NCBI RefSeq assembly: GCF_949628215.1
Contig: NC_134276.1
Location: forward strand, 58,383,733 to 58,447,732
Direction of reading: 5' to 3'
Source: Phalacrocorax aristotelis
Lineage: Eukaryota; Chordata; Aves; Suliformes; Phalacrocoracidae
DNA: 64,000 bases
The position numbers were made by a program, and so were the translations under genes. The notes below the pieces were generated by a model. That model was not told where the DNA came from, did no database searches, and saw nothing but the letters and a program-made list of their open reading frames with translations. Shown here one piece after another: positions 52,621 to 64,000 of this stretch; position 1 is the first letter of the stretch, and the number at the start of each line of letters is the position of its first letter.

Positions 52621-53249
52621 TGGCTGCACCCAGCATGGTTGCACTCAGCAAGTCATTTGTCTTTAGCAGGCAGAAGGATACCATCACTTGACAACAGTCT
52701 GCTTTGAAATGTTGCCTTTTTTTCCCATGAAGTGTTTTATGTGCAGATTTTTTATTTAATTCTGACAAATACAGCCTTAGGTCTTTTTTCCAAAGTGATT
52801 TATTTTGATGATGTCATGTATTGGTCTTCACTGCTTGCCCAGTGGTGGGAAAGCAGGAGTTGTCACCTCAGCTCCATACCAAGGCTCAGGTGCATTTAAT
52901 TGGCCTAAATCTTTAGACATGACAGTTGAACTCTTCTGAAACAGAACAGGCATGTTCTGCGGTGATGTATTGCTTCCATGTGCAGAGGAAGTCCCTTTGT
53001 AGACCATTCTTTTTTAGGAAAACCCCTTCCACATGATTCTGGGCTTGCATACATTTAATCCTATAAAATGAATGTATTTGACTGCCTTTGAGTAGATACA
53101 TCTCACGCTATTCAGAAGATGGGAGTCTTGCTGTTTGTGGAATTTTGAACCCCTTGGCAAGACAAGAGGTGGATGGTTACAAGTCAGGACCAACAGCAAG
53201 CTTGTGTAGGTCAGCAGCTGGTGGCAAGCAGTGTTGCTCTACAGTAACT
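52621..53249. other. intergenic, nothing recognised
   Basis: No gene or repeat was recognised in these 630 bases. Confidence 0.45.
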
Positions 53250-54090
53250 GCCTAACCTCAAGCTTTTTTACCTTACCCTGCATGCTAAGTAGCTTATTCT
53301 TTCACTGAAGGGTAAGCAACTTCAAATTACCCCATACACCCTGCCACCTGCATCAGGACCACATCCTCTAACTACTTACTGTGCTAAAAAGTGTTCTTTT
53401 TTATCAGTTTTTAATTTGCTACCTTACAATTTCATTGAATGTCTCCATAGTCTTTCATTGAGCCAGAGAACAAAGCTGTCTCAACAAAACTTATCTACCT
53501 TGCCTGTACCGTTCCTTACTTTAAATACTATTATCATGCTCTCTTTTAAATGTCTGCTTTGCGAAATGAACAATCCCAATCATTTCAGCCTATTTGTGCA
53601 TGGTTTTTCTGTACTCCTGTTACCTTCCTCTCAATACCCACAACCTCTGTTTTGTACTGTGTCTGTTGGCAGATGGTGCAATCACTTCTGCAACCTGTCT
53701 TCTTTTAATATAACAGGCATATAGTATTTTTTGGTGTTTCTTCTGTGCTGTTCTCAGGCAATCTAATGCCAGGTTTTGTTTCTGAATATAGCTGTGTGCT
53801 GAAGAAAGCTTTTGCTTGAGCTTACCTAGTGGTAAGCCGGTGTCCTTCCCGAATAAGAATCCCAAATATTTCCAAGTATCCCGTCACATGTGCATTATCT
53901 AGTAACATTGACCTTAGTCTGCCATTGTGCTATTTGTTTGCCTAGCTTGGGTAAGTCCCTCTGATGTTCCTAGGGTTCTTTTCAGGACTTGATCAGCCTG
54001 GGTAGCCACCACTGCATATGGCTCAGAGCCAAGCCTGTAATTCGAGGAACTCTTTAAGATAGAAAAAGCTCCCACTAGTCCCCAGCTGCT
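53250..54090 (-). mobile_element. old CR1/L3-type LINE fragment, antisense
   Basis: The plus strand runs antisense through the 3' part of a CR1/L3 LINE. 'ctaactacttactgtgcta' and 'tttttatcagtttttaattt' come first (53370-53420). 'tttcattgaatgtctcc' and 'tatcatgctctcttttaaat' follow. The upstream protein region is marked by 'gtgcattatctagtaacatt', 'gtctgccattgtgctatttg' and 'gtaagtccctctgatgttcc' (53890-53970). No frame survives. Confidence 0.68.
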
Positions 54091-57000
54091 CAGTCCCTGT
54101 TTTAGAGAGTCATACATGTTTGTGTGGTTACGCCATGAACTAGGCTAGGGAACAGACCAGGCTGAAAGAAAACCTGTGGCCTGTCCCTGTCTCCCATTTG
54201 ACTGAGCATGTAGCTGTGGAAGGAGCTGTGTCCACAAAAGGATGGCAGTAGTGCCGGGGTGGGAATGAGCTGAAGAGAGTGGAGGAGACTGGGGACCCCT
54301 TTTTTCAGCTATCTTAAACTCTTAAGCACTCTTTGACTTACTGCCTTTTTTAGGAACGACAAATTATGGTTTTGTTAGGACTAGCTTTGTGCAAAAGTAT
54401 CTGTTATCGATGAACAGACCATTGACACCTGAGCTGAACACCTCACCTGAAGCCCACCGTTGCAGGGGGTTTGCTTTGTGTGCCTCTCCGTGCCCCACAA
54501 TTGTCCCTGCAATCCCACCAGAAGGGCAATTTGAAGAACTTTCATCTAAATGTTTATATTAGATACTGTTGAAAAGTAGAGCTGGGTCACTGCATTAAAA
54601 ATCAAATTGAATTGGTTTGGTATATATCAAACATCAGATCCACAGCAGAGGCTATTAGAAATTTCCAACAATAGGCATATGAAGAATCATTAGCCTTGAA
54701 AACCTAGAGGATGAGATCACAAACAACCAACCCAATAAACCACACAGGTTGGGTTTGGAAGAGCTGATGCAGTGTACCAGCAATTTGTTTATACTCTGAG
54801 TTGTCAGTTGGATCAGTGTCAGATCTTCTGTGGGATAAAAGATTTTGCTTTTAATGCATGCTCTTTCCTGAACGGCTTCTATGCAGCCTTTATATCAAAC
54901 ACCTATGGTCATCTTCATGATTACAAATAGAAAATCTAAAATAGATGAAACTGCTAAAACAGAATTATTGCAGGATTATTTCAAGATGCAGATTTGGCAT
55001 TGAAAGGTCTCCAGAGTAAAGTCACATTACATTATTTAAACTCAGTTCTATCCCAATCGTTTTTAAATGTTGCTAGTATATTCTTATAACCTCAACTTTA
55101 ATCACATTTCCTTTTGAGAGAAGATTCCCTAATCCATATCTTTCTGAGGGAGACTTCAGAGCTTACATGATCTTCTTATTACCTTTTCTAAAACCTTGAT
55201 GAAAATAATCTAATCACAGAAATAGTAATAAAGTTGGGAAGTGTGATGCAGATAGAGAACCTTACACTTTTAATGATTGTAACACTACTTCAGCTGTTAT
55301 GAATCAATGTGATACCAAAAATCACTACACTTATGAAAGCCTGGCCTGCAATAATGCCCAAAATATTTGTAGCATAAAAAGAAGATTTATTAATATAATA
55401 ATGAAAATAAGAAATGCAATTAAGGTGAAGAAGAGTTGATACCAGCCTACTGTCACACCAAGCAAAAGTTAATGTGGCTACTTTTTTGGGGTGTTTTTAC
55501 AGAGGCAGAAGTGGTATTTTACGCTTTGTGCCATCTACCTTTTTGTCCTGGTGCGCTCTGGACTTGTCACTACTAATAGAGAGGCAAACCCTTAATCTGA
55601 GTAAGTCCTTTCCTCCTCCTTGTGCTCACTTTCTCCTGGAACATCTTAGATTACCATTCCTTTTGTTCTCTGCATATTACATGTCAGAATTTCAAATGTA
55701 ACCAATAGGCAGATCAAAAACATTTTTCCAGATTGCATCTGTATTTCATTTAAAAAAAAATTTGGCATAATCTCAACTTTATTTTCCTTCTTAGGTCACC
55801 TTTTGGTAGCAAATGAAGCTTTGACAGTGAAGAGCTATCCTGTACTTAGGGTTTTTTCTTTTTCTTTTAATGGTGGTTTCTGCTGCTGTAAACCAAAAGG
55901 GTGATAATTAATGTCTCCTACTGTTTATGCCTGCTGCCATCTACAACGATGAGCTATTATTATTCTGTCTGCTAATACTTGGAAAAGATATCACTTGGAC
56001 AAGTAATCCAAAATACAGCAAGTAAAGATCATTGTCACAAATGCCTGAAATGGAGACATTGTTACAGATGTTAGAAATGAAAGGTTTTCATTATATTGGA
56101 TTACCCGGTCCATCTGGCAAGACTGTGCTTTGCTGTGCACTCCCTAATGTCTCACACAAGTGCTAGGATACTGTATTAAATACATTATATTCCTTGAAAT
56201 ACACCATGTTCACTTGAAAAACTGTAACATAGTTATGGTACTAGGTAGACGTGATCTTGAAAGGCAGTCCAGTTCAGTGGGGCTTTACAGCAATGCGCTG
56301 GTCTTCCTTCTCAGATCCAGTTACTGGCTTGGAGTCAGTCTGAGGCAGTTCTTAGGTTAGACAGGCTTCCTGTGGAGAACTACACTGCAAAACAGCCCAG
56401 AATAAAAAGCTAGGCTCATCTCTATACCAGTGGGCTGAATAAAGAGAGAATAGAAAAGGCTAGGGATTATTTTTTTTTTTATTTTTCTCTTTTTTTAATG
56501 AGTTAGGTCTTTGTGGAAAAGAAGTCCGCACCTCTGTAAAAACACTGTCAAGCTGCAGTTCTGATCCTCTGTATGGTTTCTTCACAGGGACATGTTTGTC
56601 AGATGAACACAGTGTGTTCACTGTTACTTTCTCATGTTTTCAGGTAGAAATACAAAAGACAAGGGCCACTAGAGAGCTCCTAACATCTGGAATTCAGTCC
56701 TTTTTGCATGCACTGCCCCTGGCAGTGGCAAGGCAGAGAAGCTGCCATCAGCAGGGATTTGGAGGAAGGTATCTCTCAGCCACCTGCAGTGCTGCATACT
56801 TCACCCTGCTGACTGACATGATGCAGCACTCCTTCTTATAGTTGACCACAAGTGACATGGGATCCCCTGCGCTCTTCTTTTTTTTCAGTTCTTCTCTGCT
56901 GCGGGTGTATGTCTCAGAAACTATGCCGCTCCACACAAATGACGTAGAAACCACCCCTCCTGGCAGCCCTCCTGTTGCAGGTGATACAGGACCCCCTCCA

Positions 57001-57310
57001 CCTCTCACAAAATCTCCTTTTATCAATTCTCACTGCCTTCATGCCCCTGAGAAAATCTGTCTGCTCATTACTGACAACCTGCTGCAGTTGATACCTAGTG
57101 CTAATTAAGCCCTGGCCACTAGCAGAAAGTGTCACCAATGGGCCTTGCTGACTATGAGCCATAAGTACAAGACAACCATGTTTGAGTATTTCAAATAGAA
57201 TTTAATTCTTAGCTACAAGTCCTTCCAGTCCGGTGGTCTGTGGAGTTTTAAACTTTTGTCTTGCTCCCTGTAAATAAATGTGACTGAAAAAGAACTGAAT
57301 TCCCTCATAA
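54091..57310. other. intergenic, nothing recognised
   Basis: No gene recognised. Open frames at 56748-57162 overlap on both strands without protein features. A T-rich tract lies at 56469-56498. Confidence 0.45.
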
Positions 57311-58468
57311 CATGTTGTCTACCTGGACTTTAGTAAAGCCTTTGACAATATCCGACAGTATCCTCCTAGAGAAGCTGGTGGCTCATGGCTTGGATAGGTG
57401 TAGTCTTCGCTGGGTAAAAAAATGGCTGGATGGCTGAGCCCAGAGATCTTGTGGTAAATGGAGCTAAATCCCATTGGTGGCCAGTCATGAGTGGGGTTCC
57501 CCAAGCCTCAGGGTTCGGGCCAGTCTTGTTTAATATCTTTATCAATGATCTGGATGAAGGGATCGAGTGCACCCTCAGTAAGTTTGCAGATGACACCAAG
57601 TTGGGCAGGAGTGTTGGTCTGCTCAAGGGTAGGAAGGCTCTGCGGAGGGATCTGGGCAGGCTGGATCAAAGGGCCAAGGCCAATTGTATGAGGTTTAACA
57701 AAGCCAAGTGCCGTGTCCTGCACTTTGGTCACAACATCCCAATGCAACGCTATAGGCTTGGGGAAGAGTGGCTAGAGAGCTGCCTGGAGGAAAAGGACCT
57801 GGTGGTGTTGGCTGACAGCTGGCTGAACATGAACCAGCAGTGTGCCCAGGTGGCCAAGAAGGCCAACAGCATCCTGGCTTGTATCAGGAATAGTGTGGCC
57901 AGCAGGAGCGGGGCAGTGATGGTGCCCCTGTACTCGGCACTGGTGAGGCCGCACCTTGAGTACTGTGTTCAGTTTTGGGCCCCTCAGGACAAGAAGGACA
58001 TTGAGGTGCTGGAGCATGTCCAGAGAAGGGTAACAAAGCTGGTGAAGGGTCTGGAGAGCAGGTCTTACGAGGAGAGGTTGAGAGAACTGGGATTGTTTAG
58101 CCTGGAGAAGAGGAGGTTGAAGGGAGACCTTATCACTCTCTACAACTACCTGAAAGGAGGTTGTAGCGAGGTTGGTGTTGGTCTCTTCTCCCTAGTTACT
58201 AGTGATAGGATGAGAGGAAATGGTCTCAAGCTGCATCAGGGGAGGTTTAGATTGGATATTAGGAAAAATTTCTTTACTGAAAGAGTGGTCAGGCATTGGA
58301 ACAGGCTGCCCAGAGAGGTGGTGGAGTCACCATCCCTGGAGGTATTTAAAAGATATGTAGATGTGGCACTTCAGGGCATGGTTTAGGAGACATGGTGGTG
58401 TTGGGTTGTCGGTTGGACTTGATGATCCTAGAGGTTTTTTCCAACCTTAATGATTGTATGATTCTATG
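57311..58468 (+). mobile_element. CR1 LINE, 5'-truncated, with a long RT fragment
   Basis: This is the largest mobile element in the window. It begins in the RT domain at 'VVYLDFSKAFD' (57314). The next part continues in a second frame from 57360, ending at a TGA (57435-57437). A third frame (57430-58386, 318 codons) carries the rest: 'SGVP', the catalytic FADD box at 57583-57594 (the YADD/FADD metal site of LINE RTs), '[18 protein letters not shown]' and '[11 protein letters not shown]'. The 3' UTR ends in CR1 tail units ('tgattgtatgattctatg') at 58451-58468. The endonuclease and N-terminal RT motifs are missing. With two frameshifts and a stop it cannot move, but the open part could be mistaken for a host gene. 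Confidence 0.96.
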
Positions 58469-59659
58469 TAAGGGAGGAAAAACCAGTATTTTCTTATGGA
58501 AACTCATGAATGACAGCAGCTGAAAGTTAAATCTATTTGATCATTCCATCAGCCTTCCGAGCCAACTCCTTAACTAGATTGAAATGTTTCAGTGGGATGT
58601 TGAAATGTTGAATGTATGTGGGAGGAATCTACACTTTACAATGCTGGGGACCAGGAAACAGTGTTGTTCAGTGTACGTGTAAAAAATAATGAAAGTAAGT
58701 GCTTTCTTGCAATCGGTAAGGTATTGATTAAAAAAAAATAGGATTTGAGAACATAGTTCACTGTAAGGATCATGTTCAATCCACACATCTTGGATATTTG
58801 ACTTGTACCTCAATTTTAGAAGCCTGTTGAATCACCATTCCCAAGTAAGGGCCTAAGTTCTTTAAGAAGCGAAGGGGTAGAGATCTTCAGAGACACCCAT
58901 CCCTTTCTTTATACGGGTACCCTGGTGAATCAGTCCTCTTAAAATAAGTGTTAAAATGCTAAAATGTAGCACCTGTAGTAGGCACACTGTGTTGCAACCA
59001 GATTCACTAACCATATTGCTGATTTTTTTTCCCTCAGTGCAATTCCTTAAACTCTGATTGTTGTAATCTGAAATAATAATATAGTATGCTGTTTATTGTA
59101 TTTTTTTTAAGTAGTTTTTCCTACTTGCAGTCTATATTTGTTTAATGGAGAAGCTCAAAATGTAATGCACTGCTCCTGCTGATCAAAGTCACAAAAGACC
59201 TGTTTTCTCTGTTGGCTTATTCAATGCACGCAAATATCTCTTGCTCTTCCCTTACCTCTCTGTCTCACCATTGTTTCCTTGTTTAAGATATGTTTACTGT
59301 CACTATACATTTTTAATACGGTGTCCACAGCTGCTTTTCTAAGAAACTGTTGATTCTATCTCTCTGCCTGTCAGTTGGTCCATTTCAGTCTCCTCTAGCC
59401 TCAGTATCTTTTGACGCCATGGCTCAGGTTCAGTTGAATTTGTCAGAGGGCTTGGAGGTTCAGACACTGAGTTTTCATGAGTTTTAAGGAACTAAAAGTT
59501 TTGCTAGGTAGGCAACCACATCAGCAGGTCACTGTTGGAGAGGCTCCAGCATGACTTTGATCTGTTTGGCTTGCCCATTAGCTAGCTAGCACATGTGTAC
59601 GTGGTCAGGATTCACGCAGCTTGGAATAAGCCCAAGCACATGACATGAATCATATTCCC
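58469..59659. other. intergenic, nothing recognised
   Basis: AT-rich DNA. No gene or repeat was recognised. Confidence 0.45.
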
Positions 59660-59900
59660 CCACAGTCACCCTTTTACTAGACTAAGCAATCCAAAGCCTT
59701 TTAGTTTCCTCTTGTAAAACAAGCTCTGCATTCCCTGGATTATCGGAATATCATTTTGAACTGTTGGAATTCCAACCCCTCTCTCCTAACCATGGGTGGG
59801 CAGAGCTGCACACGGGAGTCCAGCTGAGGTCACATTAGCACTTGGTGGTATTAGTTTTTGCTTGACTCCAGCAGGACTATCTTGGCTGATTTAAGACTTG
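59660..59900 (-). mobile_element. old CR1/L3-type LINE fragment, antisense
   Basis: Plus-strand phrases 'ctaagcaatccaaagccttt', 'tagtttcctcttgtaaaac' and 'gagtccagctgaggtcacat' follow the order of an antisense CR1/L3 C-terminal RT segment. It is heavily diverged, with approximate ends. It may be another piece of the insertion seen at 53.2 kb, but the younger CR1 and 5 kb of other sequence lie between them. Confidence 0.55.
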
Positions 59901-62900
59901 TTCTCAAAAGCAGAGAGTGATGACATTTGTGCAGCAAGTGTGTTTGAAGAATTGCTGAGGGCAAGAGGTCCTTTTTTTACCCACAACTAACTCTCTTTTC
60001 ACTCTTGAGTTGCACTACAGCAAACTACCTTCTGCTTCTGTACATCTCCTTAAAACACCTTGAGCCATACAATGACTTTGAATCTCTGGCTAGTGACAAC
60101 AACTTCAGTGAGAATCTCTAGAACAATGAAGATGACTAGTCTTGGTCTAGGACAGTCAGGAGTTACTAGCTTAAGCTTTTCCTTCCTTTTATTTGCTAGG
60201 TGTTTTAAGCAGTAAGATCAATTTTATGAAAATTAAATTCTGTGACATGCTAGAAAGCATTTCAAGGTTGCATTCAGAATTTATCTTTTAAGGGAGATTA
60301 ATAATTTCTTGACTTGTCCCTCATTTACTTTATAAGAATAAATCTCACAGTAGCAAATTTTGCTGCTTGGCCATCCAGTCTTCTGTACCCTGCAGGAATA
60401 ATGCTATTTTTTGAACAAGCTGTTACAGATATTAATCTTACGATGTCTCTACATCTGATAAGAAAGGGAGAGATGAGTACAGGCAAGCAGCTGAACTAAC
60501 TGGAAGACAGAAAAAGGGAAAGCAAAGCTCTTCTATATGGTGTCTGTAGATATGTTTGAGCATTTAACGCTGGCCATTAGAATTTAGGACTTAAGTGGGT
60601 GCTTGAATTGTCATTTCTGAAAAATAAAATGTTTTCTGGCCAAGCGAGTGGGTCTTCTTGTAAGTGTCCTTCAAAGTTGTGTCACGAGAGAGAAACTGTC
60701 TTCCACCTGTTTGAAGTTTGGCTTTTTCAGATACACTGGTGGATTTTTAGCTGAAATACTGAACATATGTTTGAAGTTTGCTCATCTTTACTTTGGTTGA
60801 TAAAGAGAAAAGTGTGAAATGAAAACAGATTTTTTTTTAACAAGGAAGGATTCATTTTCCTACCTAGCAGAAAAGTATTGAGTTATGCTATTTCATATGA
60901 AAGCCAGTTCTCAGTAACGAAAGTGTTTTTCCTTTTATGTGATAAGTTGGCTGGACCACAAAATATGTATTAAAAAAAAGGAATAGGAAATATGTTGCTA
61001 TAAAGAGCTACACCTTGTGCTTTTTGTTAGGATTGTTTTGTAAAACTGACTTGCTGGAAGTAATCCACAAATAGGCTTAAAAATAAGCCTCAGTATTTTA
61101 TTCCAAAAATCTCATCAACAACAATAAGGGGAACATTATGTATATTGACAGAGATGACTCTTCATGTCAAGTATTCACTGTAGTTTCAGAGCTGTTGCAT
61201 TTTTAAGTGGGTTTGCCAAACATCTTTGGACCTCTTGGACCCACTATAATCGTGATTATTTTAATCTCTTGTCTGAAGTCTTCCCATTATTTCTCTTCAT
61301 TAACGTGAAAAAGGCAATCAACCACATACATTTAGATAACGAGAACTATGAGTAGCATCTGTTTTCCAGACATCTCTGTGTTGTACGTGACCTATGGTCC
61401 TGATGTGGCTGAAATCTGATAGTGTTGTATAATTTTGCATGCCATCTTTAGAACATTCCTCTGAGGGGCACCGGAACAGGCCCCAACCCTGGGAGCGGCG
61501 TATCTGGGTGATCTTCCTACTGTTAAGGAAGATCGGTGGAGAATCATGTCCAGCACATGTGGAGCAGTGCCCTGAGGATGGGCATGCAGTCTTTGGTGGG
61601 CAGGCATGAGCTGGCCTGCACGCTGAGCCACACAGTAGCCATGTAGCAGTGTTAGTGCAACGATCAGCACGTCTTATAGCGAGGTTTAGTAGCCGTGATG
61701 CAGTCAACCACAGCAATGGTTGTCTCAGCACATGGGTTTGGACTTTGGTTTGCAAAAAGCATGCAGACACATCTCTCCTCCTAGCTGCACCAGGCTGACA
61801 TGTGCAGAGAAAACAGAGGCTATGTGTATGCCTGCCAGTGATGTGATGCATTGGGAGTGGATCAATAGAACTGCTGTTAGATGCTGAGCTTTCTACATCT
61901 TCAATAAATGTGGTCTGAAGTTTTCTCTCAGACTAGGTCTACTTTGGTGTTTTGGATCCCATGTCTCTGGCACACTGACAGGTAGAAACTGTCTGAAGTT
62001 TGGTTTGGGCATTGTGTTTGGACCCTCTCGTCGGGATGGAGTACATTTGGGGAGCACGTGGTGTGGGCCTTCAGACGTAGTTTCTCTGAAAGATGTCTAG
62101 TTTGTATATACAAACCCATTCGTTTTACGCATCAATGTGCAGTAAGTGTGAACAACTGGGGAATTTGATTCAAAACTGCTTTAAAGATCCAAGCCAAAAT
62201 GTCAACGTAGACACAGCTGAATTAATTTTCTAATTTTATTTGGTCACTTGATTCAACATTTCCTTTAGATGAGCAAGATGTGTAAAATTCATGTAACTAA
62301 AACCCAGTGTCATTCCATATGCACTCTCTTGAAAGAGCATATGAAAGTATCTTGAAGTTGAAGAATGGGCTATAATGAGGTGGAAAGATCAAAATGTTTT
62401 ATTTCAATGGCTTCTTCTGGAAAGAAGCATGAATTTTAACAATATGAATTTTACTTACGTTGTGATGCTGCACAGATAATGGATATAAACACCAGAGAAA
62501 CAAGTTAAACTGTTAGAAGTTCTGAGATGGTGGCTACCACTGCAACATGATTGTTTATACTTTTAAGTTATGTTATATTTTTGTGAAATTTTCCGTGCAG
62601 TGTATACAGGAGGTTGGATAAAGAAAGTGATTTGAATGCAAAGCCTACCCAAATCCTTTGAATGGTTAAGTGCCTCTACCTTTGGGTACTTGGGGAAAAT
62701 GCAGCAGAAAACTAAAAACTGTATATTTTAACTGAAATTAAAATTTCTAATCAGGATGAAAGGAATACAAATTATATCCACCGACATTCAAACAAGAAAC
62801 AATCGGCTATAAATCAAGTTCACAGCTAATCCTTTGATCTGTGGTTCAAATCAAATCCAGGTCAGTAATGACTGAAAACTGTTATCACCATATGACCATT

Positions 62901-64000
62901 CCTTAAAAGAGTTGAGGTGATGTCAGGCTGATTTCCCTGAAGACTGGTAGGTGTATCACAAAATGCTCTACCACACTTCATCATCACACCTCTCTGTGAG
63001 TTAAGATCTCAGGACTCTCCCAGTCCATCACCTTTCACAGATATGTAATTCTTTTAAAAAATCTATTTATTTGCATCCAGGTTTCACTAAAATTGAGTAA
63101 TAAAGTAGTATTTTAAAGCAGTTTACCAGTGTTTAGTATCAATCAGCGAAGTTCAGAGGTAGTAGTTGGAAACACTTCTCATAAGTCTCAACAGAAAAAA
63201 AGTGACTGTAAGGGTAACTTAAATCTTACCTCTGATGTAAGTCATCCAATGAAGACATAAAAAAAAAAGTATGTCACATTATAAAAAAAATAAATTCCAA
63301 TTTTTTACCTCCTATTTTATTAATCAGGAATACCTTTATGATCTGATATGGGGTAAATCTTGGTTTACATCATTACACAGGAGGAAAAAAGTCTCAGCAT
63401 CTTTAACCCATGCTGTCTACAGATCTGCTGCCATTATTATTATATTGAAGTCACCACTCCAGATGACAGCAATCTGTTACCAGCCAAATGAATATAAAAG
63501 GGAAAGATTTTTAAAAAAAGCATCATAAATAATCTTCTGTAGCAATATTGAGAATGTTTTGAAGCAACAGTTCATTCCTTACTCAGAAAAGCTGGAGGCT
63601 GCAAAGGTCTCCTAGATTACCATAGTAACTAAAAGAATAATTTAAATCTGCCTTTTAAAGAGTTGTAAATAATGCAAGTGTAATATCAGTCACCGCTCAT
63701 TGCCATTTCACATGCTCCATAAGACAATTTGAAGGAAATTGTGGTATCACAGTTGTTCTTATAAGGAATTCCAGCATAATAAAATTATGTCTCTGAATCT
63801 TTCTCTGTTGTTCCTTTCTGGATCTATCTGATGAGACACAAGAACTTGTACATCAGGCTTCATTTACATGTCTCTTTCTTTGGGAAGCTGAAATGGTTGT
63901 AGACATTGACTTCTCTGTTTGTCAAAAAAACATCATTAAAAAGGATAGAGAATATTAAGACTGTCTCTATGTGCGTGTGTGCCGAGTGTTGAAGGGTCTG
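59901..64000. other. intergenic, nothing recognised
   Basis: No gene or known repeat was recognised. The segment 61420-62110 has more CpGs than its flanks, a 177-codon minus frame (61851-61318) and a plus-strand AATAAA near 61902. It could be a decayed LTR or untranslated exon, but neither is supported. The rest is AT-rich. Confidence 0.4.

Noticed and set aside
61318..61851. 177-codon minus-strand Cys/His/Ala-rich open frame
   Set aside because: No cysteine spacing of a known finger or toxin fold. Composition is compatible with chance in a CpG-bearing segment.
62840..62870. tRNA box B-like word 'ggttcaaatc'
   Set aside because: No box A at the right distance and no cloverleaf arms.
1..64000. 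CRISPR arrays, prokaryotic operons, phage or defence systems
   Set aside because: There are no regularly spaced repeats, no dense coding and no ribosome-binding context. The sequence is vertebrate nuclear DNA.
1..64000. Endogenous retrovirus genes
   Set aside because: No gag, protease, integrase or envelope-like text was seen. The only RT remnants are of the CR1 LINE type.

Overview
The window looks like bird nuclear DNA: gene-poor and AT-leaning, with CR1 LINE fragments, an old MIR-type SINE and short microsatellites, and no sign of operons or prokaryotic genes. Only one protein-coding gene is recognisable, and it is broken. It is a single-exon class A GPCR on the minus strand at 6234-7288, best matched to OXGR1 (2-oxoglutarate / cysteinyl-leukotriene E4 receptor). 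A deletion of about 16 nt shifts the frame after the first intracellular loop. A TAG stop follows 13 codons later, and several receptor hallmark residues are replaced.

Layout. 1-4.5 kb: intergenic, with one MIR fragment near the left edge. 4.5-6.0 kb: an old, decayed CR1/L3-type LINE lying antisense. 6.2-7.3 kb: the OXGR1 pseudogene. 7.3-36 kb: intergenic or intronic DNA with five CR1 fragments (11.2, 13.3, 16.5, 22.8 and 27.3 kb) and several AT-rich stretches that resemble conserved non-coding elements. 36.4-40.3 kb: CpG-enriched patches with splice-site-like and promoter-like signals, the only part that looks like a possible transcription unit. 40.3-53.2 kb: no recognised gene. 53.2-59.9 kb: two old antisense CR1/L3 fragments on either side of a younger plus-strand CR1 (57.3-58.5 kb) that keeps a 318-codon reverse-transcriptase frame but is 5'-truncated and frameshifted. 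59.9-64 kb: nothing recognised.

Context. From memory of the human map, OXGR1 (minus) lies beside MBNL2 (plus) on 13q32. If that order is kept, positions above 7.3 kb run towards MBNL2, and the 39-40 kb patch could be an upstream non-coding exon or promoter of it or of a lncRNA. No MBNL2 coding exon was seen. I recognised no tRNA, rRNA, CRISPR array, viral gene or defence system. All repeat and homology calls are by eye; no database or alignment was run.
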